This document shows positions 17,729-26,156 of a stretch of 64,000 bases of DNA, in pieces; within the stretch, counting starts at the first letter, position 1; every line of letters starts with the position of its first letter. The notes under the pieces were generated by a model. The model saw nothing but the letters and a program-made list of their open reading frames with translations. It was not told the DNA's origin and ran no database searches. The DNA is from Devosia sp. (GTDB lineage: Bacteria; Pseudomonadota; Alphaproteobacteria; Rhizobiales; Devosiaceae). Location: positions 248,001-312,000 of the forward strand of contig NZ_JANQAH010000003.1 of the NCBI RefSeq assembly GCF_024707125.1, written 5' to 3'. Both the position numbers and the translations under genes were made by a program.

Positions 17729-17805
17729 GTCGTCACCACCGGGCTTGTCCCGGTGGTCCATGCTGAGGCGAGATGGATTGCCGGGACAAGCCCGGCAATG
17801 ACGAC
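17729..17805. repeat. double-palindrome intergenic repeat (family B, copy 1)
   Basis: The first hairpin is ACCACCGGG-CTTGT-CCCGGTGGT (17735-17757). The second is ATTGCCGGG-ACAAG-CCCGGCAAT (17777-17799). Outer GTCGTCA (17729-17735) matches TGACGAC (17799-17805) as an inverted repeat. The same two hairpins occur in opposite order at 27954-28034. It is a REP-like element, a type widespread in rhizobial-type genomes, where it gives spurious short proteins. Confidence 0.85.
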
Positions 17806-17872
17806 TGAGCGGGAGAGGACGGTGGTAGCCCTCCATCCGCCCGACCACCTTTCGAGACGAGAGACCAAAAGA

Positions 17873-19162
17873 ATGTTCGAGCTGAAAATCACCAATGCCA
17901 CTCTGCCCGACGGCCGCAAAGGTCTCGATGTCGGCATCAAGGACGGCAAGATCGCTGCCATTGAAGCCAATCTCGGCGGCGAGGCGGGTGAGGTGATTGA
18001 TGCCGACGGGCAACTCGTCTCCCCGCCCTTCGTCGATTGCCATTTTCATATGGACGCCACCCTCTCCCTGGGCCAGCCGCGCTTCAACGAAAGCGGGCGC
18101 CTGCTCGAAGGCATCCAGATCTGGGGCGAGTTGAAGCCGCTCCTCACCCATGAAGCCGTCATCGAACGCGCTCTGAACTATTGCGACCTCGCTGTCGCCC
18201 AGGGCCTCCTCGCCATTCGCACCCATGTCGATATCTGCGATACCCGCCTTCTCGGCGTCGAAGCCCTGCTCGAGGTGAAGAAGCGCGTCGCCCCCTATAT
18301 CGACCTGCAACTCGTCGCATTCCCGCAGGATGGCTACTATCGCTCCCCCGGCGCCATCGATCTCCTCGACCGCGCCCTCGACATGGGCGTCGACGTCGTC
18401 GGCGGCATTCCGCATTTCGAGCGGACCATGGCTGACGGCGCTGCGAGCGTGAAAGCCCTCTGCGAAATCGCCGAGAAGCGTGGCCTCTTGGTCGATCTCC
18501 ATTGCGACGAAACCGACGACCCACTGAGCCGCCATATCGAGACGCTGACCTACGAAACCCAGCGCCTCGGCCTCAATGGCCGCGTCAACGGCTCGCATCT
18601 GACGTCCATGCACTCCATGGACAATTACTACGTCTCAAAGCTGCTGCCGCTGATGGCCGAGGCCGACGTTTCTGCCACCGCCAATCCCAATATCAATATC
18701 GGCATCCAGGGCCGCCACGACACCTATCCCAAGCGCCGCGGCATGACCCGCATCCCCGAAATGCTGACCTATGGCATCACCTGCGCGTTCGGCCAGGACT
18801 GCATGATGGACCCCTGGTATTCGCTGGGCCAAGCCGACATGCTCGAAGTCGCCTCCATGGGCCTCCACGTCGCCCAAATGACCAGCCGCGACGCCATGCG
18901 CCAGTGCTTTGACGCCGTCACCACCGGCCCCGCCAAGATCATGCATCTCGAGGGCTATGGCGTCGAAGTCGGCAACAAGGCCGACATGGTCCTGCTACAG
19001 GCGACGGATTCCATCGAGGCCATCCGCCTCAAGGCCACGCGCCTCGCGGTCATCAAGCACGGCCGCGTCATCGCCCGCACCGCGCCGCGCCAGACAGCGC
19101 TTGCCCTGCCCAATCGTCCGACGCGCCTCGACCCGGCCCGCGTCGGCCCAAGCGCCAACTGA
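17873..19162 (+). CDS. codA: cytosine deaminase
   Basis: This 429-residue protein aligns with Escherichia coli CodA over its whole length. It converts cytosine to uracil and ammonia. Catalytic and metal residues correspond at a constant offset of 4: H57, H59, Q152, H210, E213, H242 and D309 match E. coli H61, H63, Q156, H214, E217, H246 and D313. Other shared blocks are RTHVDICD, LQLVAFPQDG, LHCDETDD and DTYPKRRG. One change stands out: C310 replaces the Asp at E. coli position 314, next to the catalytic Asp, and Q308 replaces His, so substrate range may differ. ATG at 17873 is the start; codons before it lie in the repeat. It follows the BMP-type importer. Confidence 0.9.
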   Translation: MFELKITNATLPDGRKGLDVGIKDGKIAAIEANLGGEAGEVIDADGQLVSPPFVDCHFHMDATLSLGQPRFNESGRLLEGIQIWGELKPLLTHEAVIERALNYCDLAVAQGLLAIRTHVDICDTRLLGVEALLEVKKRVAPYIDLQLVAFPQDGYYRSPGAIDLLDRALDMGVDVVGGIPHFERTMADGAASVKALCEIAEKRGLLVDLHCDETDDPLSRHIETLTYETQRLGLNGRVNGSHLTSMHSMDNYYVSKLLPLMAEADVSATANPNINIGIQGRHDTYPKRRGMTRIPEMLTYGITCAFGQDCMMDPWYSLGQADMLEVASMGLHVAQMTSRDAMRQCFDAVTTGPAKIMHLEGYGVEVGNKADMVLLQATDSIEAIRLKATRLAVIKHGRVIARTAPRQTALALPNRPTRLDPARVGPSAN

Positions 19163-19188
19163 CTATTCTTATTGAGACGAGCCTTTTC

Positions 19189-20422
19189 ATGACCGATACC
19201 GTTCTCGACCGTTTCCTGCGCTATGTGCAGATCGACACCCAGTCGGACCCCGCTTCGCCCGCCCAGCCTTCGACGGAAAAGCAGAAGACACTCAGCCGTC
19301 TGCTTGTCAGCGAACTGCGGGCAATCGGCTTTGCTGACGCAGAAATGGACAGCAATGGCTATGTCTATGCCACCGTCCCGGCCAATACCGACAAAGACGT
19401 ACCGGTCATCTGCTTCTGCTCGCATGTCGATACGGCGCCCGATTTCAGCGGCACGGGCGTGAAGCCACAGATCATCAAGAATTATGCCGGCGGCGACATC
19501 ACTCTTGTCGGCGACAAGAGCCGCGTCATCCGCGTCTCTGAACATCCCGAACTGAACAACCAGATCGGCAATGATCTCATCACCACCGATGGCACGACCC
19601 TGCTCGGGGCCGACGACAAGGCGGGCGTCGCCGAAATCGTGACGGCGGCGGAAATCCTGCTCAAAGACAAATCCATCCCGCATGGCGCGATCAAACTGCT
19701 ATTCACGCCCGACGAGGAAATCGGCCGCGGCGTCGACAAGGTGGATCTGAAAAAGCTCGGCGCACGCTTTGCCTATACGATGGATGGCGAAACCGCCGGG
19801 ACCATCGAGGACGAGACGTTCTCGGCCGATGGGCTCGAAATCTCCATCACCGGCGTCGCCATGCATCCCGGCTTTGCCAAGGGCCGCATGGAAAATGCCA
19901 TCAAGATCGCTGGCGAGATCATCGCCCGCCTGCCCCATGACGTCTCCCCCCGAAGGCACCGAAGGCCGCGAGGGTTTTGTGCATCCCGTCGGCGTGACCG
20001 GCTCGATGGAAAAGGCAACGATTTCCATGATCGTGCGCGATTTCACCGTCGCTGGCCTCCATGAAAAGGAAGCCATGGTGGACGAGATCGCCAAGGCGGT
20101 GATCGCGAACTACCCGGGCTCAAGCTATCGCATTGCGGTCAAGGAGCAGTATCGCAACATGAAGGAGGTTCTGGACAAGAACCCCGAGATCGTCGAGTTC
20201 GCCGTCGAAGCTATCCGCCGTGCCGGCATGGAGCCAGTGCGCGGCTCCATTCGCGGCGGCACAGACGGATCGCGCCTCTCCTTCATGGGCCTGCCCACCG
20301 CCAATATCTTTGCCGGCGGCCACGCTTTCCATTCGCCGCTCGAATGGATCAGCCGGCAGGACATGGAAAAGGCTGTGTCCACGATCGTGGAACTGGCGCG
20401 CCTCTGGGAGGAGCGCGCCTAA
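19189..20422 (+). pseudogene. pepT: peptidase T with a +1 frameshift
   Basis: Two overlapping reading frames together give a complete tripeptide aminopeptidase of 410 residues, the usual PepT length. The first frame (from 19189) carries the zinc ligands in CSHVDTAPD (H79, D81), GADDKAGVAEI, PDEEIGRG and YTMDGE. After IIARLPHD it leaves the family and stops at 20064. The second frame carries EGTEGREGFVHPV, IVRDFT, GGTDGS and the last ligand in HAFHSPLEW, ending at 20422. The break lies at a run of six C at 19946-19951. Removing one C restores a continuous protein. It may be a real inactivation, slippage or a sequencing error. Its stop overlaps the convergent AraC gene by 4 bases. Confidence 0.85.
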
Positions 20423-21450
20423 GCCGCGTGCGGTTCCCTACGCGTCTCCTGCGGCGAGAATCCGAACCGCCGTTTGTAGCAAGTCGCAAAATACTGGCTT
20501 GAGGAGAAGCCGCATTCCAGCGCGATTTCGGTCACGCTGGCATCGGCCTTTTCACTCAGCCACTTCTTTGCCGCCTCCAGCCGCACCATCTGCAGATAGC
20601 GCACCGGCGTCATATTGGTCAGCGCCTGGCAATGCTGGGAAAACTGCGTGCGCGACAGGCTGCATTCGGCGGCCATGTTTTCGAGCGTCCAGTTTTCGTC
20701 GAGCGCATGCGGCAAGCGATTGAGAAAAATCTGCACGGTGCGCTTGGAGCTGGCGAGATCTTCGTCCAACACCGGTGCCTGGCTCTCCAACTGCTTCATG
20801 AACTGCAGCAGCATCATAGAGATCAAGAGGCGCAGGCGGGTCTCGTCGCCGGCAACATCATGCCCAGCGACGATCTCGGCAATATCGTGAAAGCTGCGCA
20901 TCACGTCGCGGCTGGCGGTAAGAACATGCTGCTCATTGCGTGACAGCAGCCTTGTCAATCGCTCGGTATCTCGTTCCGGCCAGGCCATCCAGTCGGGCCA
21001 GAGCCAGTCTTCATGCGGCCGGCGGACGCCGACATCGAACAGCACCCAGATGATCTGGCTGGCCGACACATGCGGATCGCCGAACTGGTGCAATTGCCAG
21101 GGGCGCACGACGAACATCTGGCCCTCGGTCAGCTCGTGCCGCTGCCCATCGACCTTGAGCACCATGGAGCCGCGCGCCAGATAGGCGATTTTCACGCCCT
21201 CGTTGCAGTGCTCCTTGAGCCCCCAATCCTGGGTGCGTACTGCGTCCCAACCGCCCACGGAAAGCACCTGCGGCAGCGCTTCGCCAAGCGGCTTTCCCGG
21301 ATATTTCCGCCGCGTCCAGGCGTTCAACGTCACCTTGCCGGCGAGCGAGGCCTCATAAAGGTCGGCGCAATTGCCGGCATACATCAGCGCGCCGGGCTCG
21401 GTGAAGACGGCCGGCCGGGCCAAGGCGTGCAAACGGGCCTCTGCGTTCAT
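20419..21450 (-). CDS. AraC family transcriptional regulator
   Basis: This is a 343-residue regulator. The N-terminal half contains a cupin-like ligand domain (LKVDGQRHELTEGQMFVVRPWQLHQFG). The last 100 residues hold two helix-turn-helix motifs, LENMAAECSLSRTQFSQHCQ and VTEIALECGFSSSQYFATCYKRRFG. The start at 21450 is chosen because GGAGGGG precedes it; an ATG at 21468 lacks this. It is divergent from the epimerase/RbsA-type sugar transporter operon, so it most likely controls that operon in response to a sugar or its derivative. Confidence 0.88.
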   Translation of the reverse strand: MNAEARLHALARPAVFTEPGALMYAGNCADLYEASLAGKVTLNAWTRRKYPGKPLGEALPQVLSVGGWDAVRTQDWGLKEHCNEGVKIAYLARGSMVLKVDGQRHELTEGQMFVVRPWQLHQFGDPHVSASQIIWVLFDVGVRRPHEDWLWPDWMAWPERDTERLTRLLSRNEQHVLTASRDVMRSFHDIAEIVAGHDVAGDETRLRLLISMMLLQFMKQLESQAPVLDEDLASSKRTVQIFLNRLPHALDENWTLENMAAECSLSRTQFSQHCQALTNMTPVRYLQMVRLEAAKKWLSEKADASVTEIALECGFSSSQYFATCYKRRFGFSPQETRREPHAA

Positions 21451-21750
21451 GGTCCCCTCCATGTGCAAATTCTACCAGTGTTATCATTCGAACGCGCGAG
21501 TGCACGCAGTGCGCAATGATCGCAACGTTCGCCTCCTGGCGCTGATGCTAGAGAGAGTCGAACGTCCGGAAGTCAACCAGAGCAGTCATAAAGACAGCCA
21601 GACTGACATTTCGGACCGTGGAGGAGTTTAGGCCGGAGCAGGTTTTCTGCGGCGTTCGAAATTCGCTGGCGAGGTGAGGTGCAACAATTGTTGTACGTGC
21701 CTCAAGGCGATCGAGAGCGGCTGCGCACCGTCCGGCGCGAGGGGAAGCAT
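21451..21750. promoter_or_regulatory. 300-bp divergent promoter region with CAACAATTGTTG palindrome
   Basis: No gene is seen here. A perfect 12-bp palindrome CAACAATTGTTG lies at 21682-21693, 57 bp before the epimerase start, and is a candidate operator for the AraC or the nearby LacI regulator. GTGGAGGAG at 21619-21627 resembles a ribosome site but opens no convincing reading frame. The epimerase ribosome site is the GAGGGGA directly before 21751. Confidence 0.45.
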
Positions 21751-22617
21751 ATGAAGCTCGGCATCAATCTGCTGTGCTTGACCGACTTCGTGACCGAAGC
21801 GCATCTGCCGGCAATCCGGCAGATCAAGGCGCTGGGTTATGATGGCGTCGAGGTGCCGGTTCTTTCCGGCGAGCCGTCGCATTATGCGTGGCTGGCCAAG
21901 GAGCTGGATGCCATAGGGCTCGAGCGCTGCACGACCTCCATAGTGCCGAGCCCCGATGCCAGCCCGATTTCGGAAGACCGGGACAATCGGGCGCGCGGCC
22001 GGAAACATCTCGATTGGGCCCTCGATTGCGCCATTGCGCTTGGCGCGCAAAGCGTCGGCGGGCCGATCCACGCCCCCATCGGGCATTTTACCGGCAGCGG
22101 CCCCACCGAGAGCGAGCTTTCCTATGGCGCCGAGGCGCACCGTGCGCTGGCGACCCGCGCCGAGGCCAATGGCATCTATCTCAGCCTCGAACACCTCAAT
22201 CGCTTCGAGACCTATTTCCTCAACACGACGACGCAGTGCCGCGATTATGCGCGCCGCGTCGACCATCCGGCCTGCCGGATCATGTACGACACGTTCCACG
22301 CTAATATCGAAGATCGCAATCAGGTCGCAGCCTACGAAACCGTGGCGCCGCATGTCGGCATCGTCCATATCTCGGAGAACGATCGCGGCATTCCCGGTCG
22401 CGGGCATATCGATTTTCTCTCAATCATGCAGGCTGTCCGCCGCTCGGGTTACGATGGCTGGGTGACGCTCGAAGCCTTTGGCGCCGGCCTCCCCGCCATC
22501 GCGGCAGCGACGCGTGTCTGGCGCCCGCTCTTTCCCGATTACGACACGCTCTTTTCCGAAAGCGCTGATTTCATCCGCAGCACGTGGGACGCGGCCGGGA
22601 AGGAAATCGCCGCATGA
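21751..22617 (+). CDS. sugar phosphate isomerase/epimerase family protein (xylose isomerase-like TIM barrel)
   Basis: This 288-residue TIM-barrel protein of the AP_endonuc_2 / ketose 3-epimerase group has its metal and acid residues in LSLEHLNRFETYF, MYDTFHANIED, VHISENDRGIPGRGHIDF and VTLEAFG. Such enzymes epimerise or isomerise free ketoses (tagatose/psicose type) or sugar acids. The ATG at 21751 has GAGGGGA just upstream and is preferred over an in-frame start 72 bases earlier. ATGA overlap with an RbsA-type ATPase ties it to sugar import. Confidence 0.82.
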   Translation: MKLGINLLCLTDFVTEAHLPAIRQIKALGYDGVEVPVLSGEPSHYAWLAKELDAIGLERCTTSIVPSPDASPISEDRDNRARGRKHLDWALDCAIALGAQSVGGPIHAPIGHFTGSGPTESELSYGAEAHRALATRAEANGIYLSLEHLNRFETYFLNTTTQCRDYARRVDHPACRIMYDTFHANIEDRNQVAAYETVAPHVGIVHISENDRGIPGRGHIDFLSIMQAVRRSGYDGWVTLEAFGAGLPAIAAATRVWRPLFPDYDTLFSESADFIRSTWDAAGKEIAA

Positions 22618-24125
22618 GTGACGTCCCGACCATCGAGATGCGCGGCATTTCCAAGTCGTTCCCGGCGGTAAAGGCGCTGCGCGGCGTGTCCTTCACCTGT
22701 TCCCGCGGCGAGGTCCATGCGCTTTGCGGCGAGAATGGCGCAGGCAAATCGACGCTCATCAAAATCCTCTCCGGCGTCTATCGACCCGATAACGGCGAGG
22801 TGCTGATCGACGGTCAGGAGCAGCATTTCAAGCATCCGCAGGAAGCCCTCCTCGCCGGTATTTCGGTGATCTATCAGGAATTTTCGCTGCTGCCGGAGCG
22901 CACCGTCGCGCAAAACCTCTTCCTCGGTCGCGAGCCGATGAAGAACGGGTTGATCGACAACAAGGCGATGGTTGCCGAGACCCAGCGCGTGCTCGGCCTC
23001 TTCGGCGTGCGCCATCGCATCGAGCCGGAAACCTTGGTGGCCGATCTCGACGTGGCGAGCCAGCAGATGGTCGAGATCGCGAAGGCGATTTCGCTCAATG
23101 CCAAAGTCATCGTCATGGACGAGCCGACCGCCGCGCTCAACGAAGCCGAATGCGAGGTGCTATTCTCGCTCGTCGACCAGCTCCGCGCCTCGGGCACAGC
23201 CATCGTCTACATCACCCACCGCATGCGCGAAGTCACCCGCCTCGCCAACCGCGTCACTGTCATCAAGGACGGCGAAGCCACCGCGAGTTTCGACCATGTC
23301 CCCGCGCCCGACGTCATCGTTCGTGCCATGGTCGGCCGCGACATCTCCGAATATTATCCCGAACCAGCGACGTCGTCTGAAATCGGCCCCGTCGTCCTCT
23401 CCGTTTCCGGCGGCACGAATGCCGCGTTGCGCGACATCAACCTCGAACTCCGCTCGGGCGAAATTGTCGGTTTTGCGGGCCTGCAAGGCGCCGGCCGCAC
23501 GCCGCTCGCCATGGCCCTTTTCGGTGCCGCACCATTCACGTCGGGCACCATGACCCTCGATGGCAAGGCGGTCCACCTCACCTCGCCCCGCGACGCCATT
23601 CGCGCCGGCATCGGCATGCTGCCGGGCGATCGTAAGGCGCAGGCGCTGTTCCTCATGCAGTCGGTGCGCGACAACGGCATGCTGACCGCCCGCAGCTTTG
23701 CCAATCCGTTCGGCGGTCACAAAGCGAATCGCTTCACCGACCTCACCGGCATGAATGCCCTTCTCGATCAGATGAAGGTGCGCGCCCCCTCCTACGAGCA
23801 GGAAATGCGCTTCCTCTCCGGCGGAAACCAGCAGAAGGCTATCGTAGCCCGCTGGCTTGCCCTGCGCCCAAAAGTTCTGATTTTCATCGAACCCACCCGC
23901 GGCATCGACGTCGACGCCAAGGCCAGCATCTACCACCTCATGCGCGACCTCGCCCGCGCCGGCACGGCCGTGATGATGGTCTCGTCCGACCTGCCCGAGA
24001 TCCTCGGCGCCTCCGACCGCATCGTGGTCATGCGCGAAGGCCGCATTGCCGGCGAGTTCGGCCGCTCGGCAACCGAGGCCGAACTCATGCTGGCCGCCAC
24101 AGGCGAAACGGGAGTTGCCGCATGA
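22614..24125 (+). CDS. sugar ABC transporter ATP-binding protein, RbsA-like duplicated NBD
   Basis: This 503-residue protein has two ATPase domains. The first has CGENGAGKSTLIKIL, IYQEFSLLPERT and VMDEPTAALNEAE. The second has the usual degenerate loop AGLQGAGRTPLA, LPGDRKAQ, FLSGGNQQKAI and IEPTRGIDVDAK. In the first domain the signature is VASQQMVEIAKA, as in many RbsA/XylG proteins. It is translationally coupled to the epimerase and the first permease. Confidence 0.92.
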   Translation: MSDVPTIEMRGISKSFPAVKALRGVSFTCSRGEVHALCGENGAGKSTLIKILSGVYRPDNGEVLIDGQEQHFKHPQEALLAGISVIYQEFSLLPERTVAQNLFLGREPMKNGLIDNKAMVAETQRVLGLFGVRHRIEPETLVADLDVASQQMVEIAKAISLNAKVIVMDEPTAALNEAECEVLFSLVDQLRASGTAIVYITHRMREVTRLANRVTVIKDGEATASFDHVPAPDVIVRAMVGRDISEYYPEPATSSEIGPVVLSVSGGTNAALRDINLELRSGEIVGFAGLQGAGRTPLAMALFGAAPFTSGTMTLDGKAVHLTSPRDAIRAGIGMLPGDRKAQALFLMQSVRDNGMLTARSFANPFGGHKANRFTDLTGMNALLDQMKVRAPSYEQEMRFLSGGNQQKAIVARWLALRPKVLIFIEPTRGIDVDAKASIYHLMRDLARAGTAVMMVSSDLPEILGASDRIVVMREGRIAGEFGRSATEAELMLAATGETGVAA

Positions 24126-25108
24126 CCGACATGCCCCTCCCCGCCAAAAATCCCCGTCGCTTCCGCTTCGAGCGCCACGCTTCCACGATCCTGCTGCTGG
24201 CCGCGATCGCGCTCTACATCGCCCTGATCATCATCATGGGCCAGACGCGGTTTCTCACCCTCGAAAACCTCGTGGCCATTCTCAGCCGCTCGATCACCCT
24301 TGGCATCACTGCCATCGGACAGACCTTTGCCATTCTCGTCGCCTCGATCGACCTCAGCGTCGCCAGCGTCATCTCAGCCGCTGCCGTCGTCACCTCCGTG
24401 GTCATGAATGGCGACCCGGCCATGATGCTGCCAGCGGTTGCCTCTGTCCTCGCCCTTGGTGCCGTCGTCGGCCTCGCTAATGGCCTCGTCATCACCAAGC
24501 TGGAGGTCAATCCGCTGATCGCGACGCTGGGCATGTCGCTCATCATCCAGGGCGTTTTGTCCTATTACTACAACAACTTCGCTGGCAACGTGCCGGTGGA
24601 GTTCCAGATCTTCGCCTATGGCACGGTGGGCATCGTGCCCTTCTCGCTGATCTTCATGTTCGTTCTCGCCGGCTGCGCCTGGTTCGTCCTGCGCTTTTCC
24701 CGCTTCGGCTCCGATGTCTACTCCGTCGGCGGCAACAAGGATGCGGCGCGCCTTGCCGGCATCAAGACCGATCGCGTCGTCATCGGCGCCCATGTCATCT
24801 GCTCGCTCTGCGCTGCCATTGCCGGCATCTACCTCGCCTCCCGCCTCCGCTCCGGCGCGCCGTGGATCGGCGCCGAGGGCGTCTATGATCTCGAATCCAT
24901 CGCCGTCGTCGTCATCGGCGGCACCGTGCTCGCGGGCGGACGAGGCGGCATCTGGGGCACCATGGCAGGTGTCATCATCTTCTCGCTCATCGACTCCATC
25001 TTCAACGTCGCCGGCGTCGATGCCTTCGTAAAACAGGTGCTGCGCGGCATCATCATCGTCGCCGCCGTCGCCTTCTATGCCGCCCGTTCGAAGAGGCCCG
25101 TCGCATGA
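24122..25108 (+). CDS. sugar ABC transporter permease, RbsC-like
   Basis: This 328-residue BPD_transp_2 permease has about eight to ten membrane segments. Signatures are TFAILVASIDLSVASVISAAA, GLANGLVITKLEVNPLIATLG and SVGGNKDAARLAGI. It begins in an ATGA overlap with the RbsA-like gene and overlaps the second permease the same way. It is the channel component of the sugar importer. Confidence 0.9.
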   Translation: MTDMPLPAKNPRRFRFERHASTILLLAAIALYIALIIIMGQTRFLTLENLVAILSRSITLGITAIGQTFAILVASIDLSVASVISAAAVVTSVVMNGDPAMMLPAVASVLALGAVVGLANGLVITKLEVNPLIATLGMSLIIQGVLSYYYNNFAGNVPVEFQIFAYGTVGIVPFSLIFMFVLAGCAWFVLRFSRFGSDVYSVGGNKDAARLAGIKTDRVVIGAHVICSLCAAIAGIYLASRLRSGAPWIGAEGVYDLESIAVVVIGGTVLAGGRGGIWGTMAGVIIFSLIDSIFNVAGVDAFVKQVLRGIIIVAAVAFYAARSKRPVA

Positions 25109-26091
25109 GCGCGCAATCCCTTCCCCGGCCCGCCGCGGCCAAGCGCAGCCTGCCCAAGATCAATCCGGTCTATGTGCTGGTCGCGGCGCTGATCCTTGCC
25201 ATCATCGTCATGAACCCGGCCTTCGGCGAACCCACCGGCTACATGAATTTCCTCAAGCGCGTCACCGCCCTCGCCATTCTCTCGGCCGGCGCGCTCTATG
25301 TCATCGTCTCGGGCGGCTTCGATCTAAGCGTCGGCTCGATCATGACGCTGACTGTCATCGGCTCGTCCATGCTCGCGAGCAACGATCCCAATTCGACCTA
25401 TTGGATTATCCCCCTGATGCTCTGCATCGGCGCCGTCATCGGGCTCATCAACGGCCTCGTCGTCAGCTACCTCAAGGTCCCATCGCTGATCGCCACGCTC
25501 GGCATGATGATCACGCTCAACGGCGTCGCCTTCATGTGGTCCGGCGGCGCCCCGCGCGGCTACCTGCCCGACACGTTCCGCTTCTTCGGCCGCTACAACA
25601 TCACCGACATACCGGTGATCACGCTGCTGCCAGTCGCCGTGATCTGCCTCGTCGTCTTCGGCACCATCCTCTGGTGGGGCATGCACCGCACCAATTTCGG
25701 CCGCATGCTGCATGCCGTGGGCGACAACCAGCAGGCCGCGCGTCTTGCCGGCGTGCCAGTCGAGCGCGTGCGCATCTCCGCCTTCGTCGTCTCGGCGCTG
25801 ACGGCAGTTCTCGCCGGCGTCATTCTCGGTGGCCGGGCCGGCGTCTCGGTCGATATCGGTTCGGGCTTCGAGCTGCAGGCCATCACGGCCGCCGTCATCG
25901 GCGGCGCGCAATTGCTCGGCGGTCGCGGCTCCGTACCCGCGACCATTGCCGGCGCGCTGGCGCTCGAAGCCATATTCACCCTGCTCAACCTTCTCGGGCT
26001 GGCCCAGCCGGTTCGCCTGGTGGTGCAGGGACTAATCCTCATCGGCGCAGTGGCGTTTGCGACTTACCAGCGCAAGCGCGCGGGCCGATGA
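25105..26091 (+). CDS. sugar ABC transporter permease, RbsC-like (second subunit)
   Basis: This 328-residue RbsC-family permease is paralogous to the preceding gene, with VIVSGGFDLSVGSIMTLTV, GLVVSYLKVPSLIATLGM and AVGDNQQAARLAGV. Two distinct permeases in one RbsA-type system imply a heterodimeric channel. It is followed by a 65-nt gap with a hairpin and then the binding-protein gene, so the binding protein is last rather than first in this transporter. Confidence 0.9.
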   Translation: MSAQSLPRPAAAKRSLPKINPVYVLVAALILAIIVMNPAFGEPTGYMNFLKRVTALAILSAGALYVIVSGGFDLSVGSIMTLTVIGSSMLASNDPNSTYWIIPLMLCIGAVIGLINGLVVSYLKVPSLIATLGMMITLNGVAFMWSGGAPRGYLPDTFRFFGRYNITDIPVITLLPVAVICLVVFGTILWWGMHRTNFGRMLHAVGDNQQAARLAGVPVERVRISAFVVSALTAVLAGVILGGRAGVSVDIGSGFELQAITAAVIGGAQLLGGRGSVPATIAGALALEAIFTLLNLLGLAQPVRLVVQGLILIGAVAFATYQRKRAGR

Positions 26092-26098
26092 GCTGAGA

Positions 26099-26120
26099 CA
26101 GATGGCCGATCGGCCGTCTG
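26099..26120 (+). other. inverted repeat between permease and binding-protein genes
   Basis: CAGATGGCCGA (26099-26109) and TCGGCCGTCTG (26110-26120) are reverse complements with one T-G wobble. It lies 8 nt after the permease stop and 36 nt before the GTG start of the binding protein. It could be an mRNA processing hairpin. No T-run follows. Confidence 0.5.
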
Positions 26121-26156
26121 AGGGAAGAGTGGGAAAACCTCACGAGGGAGGAAGAC

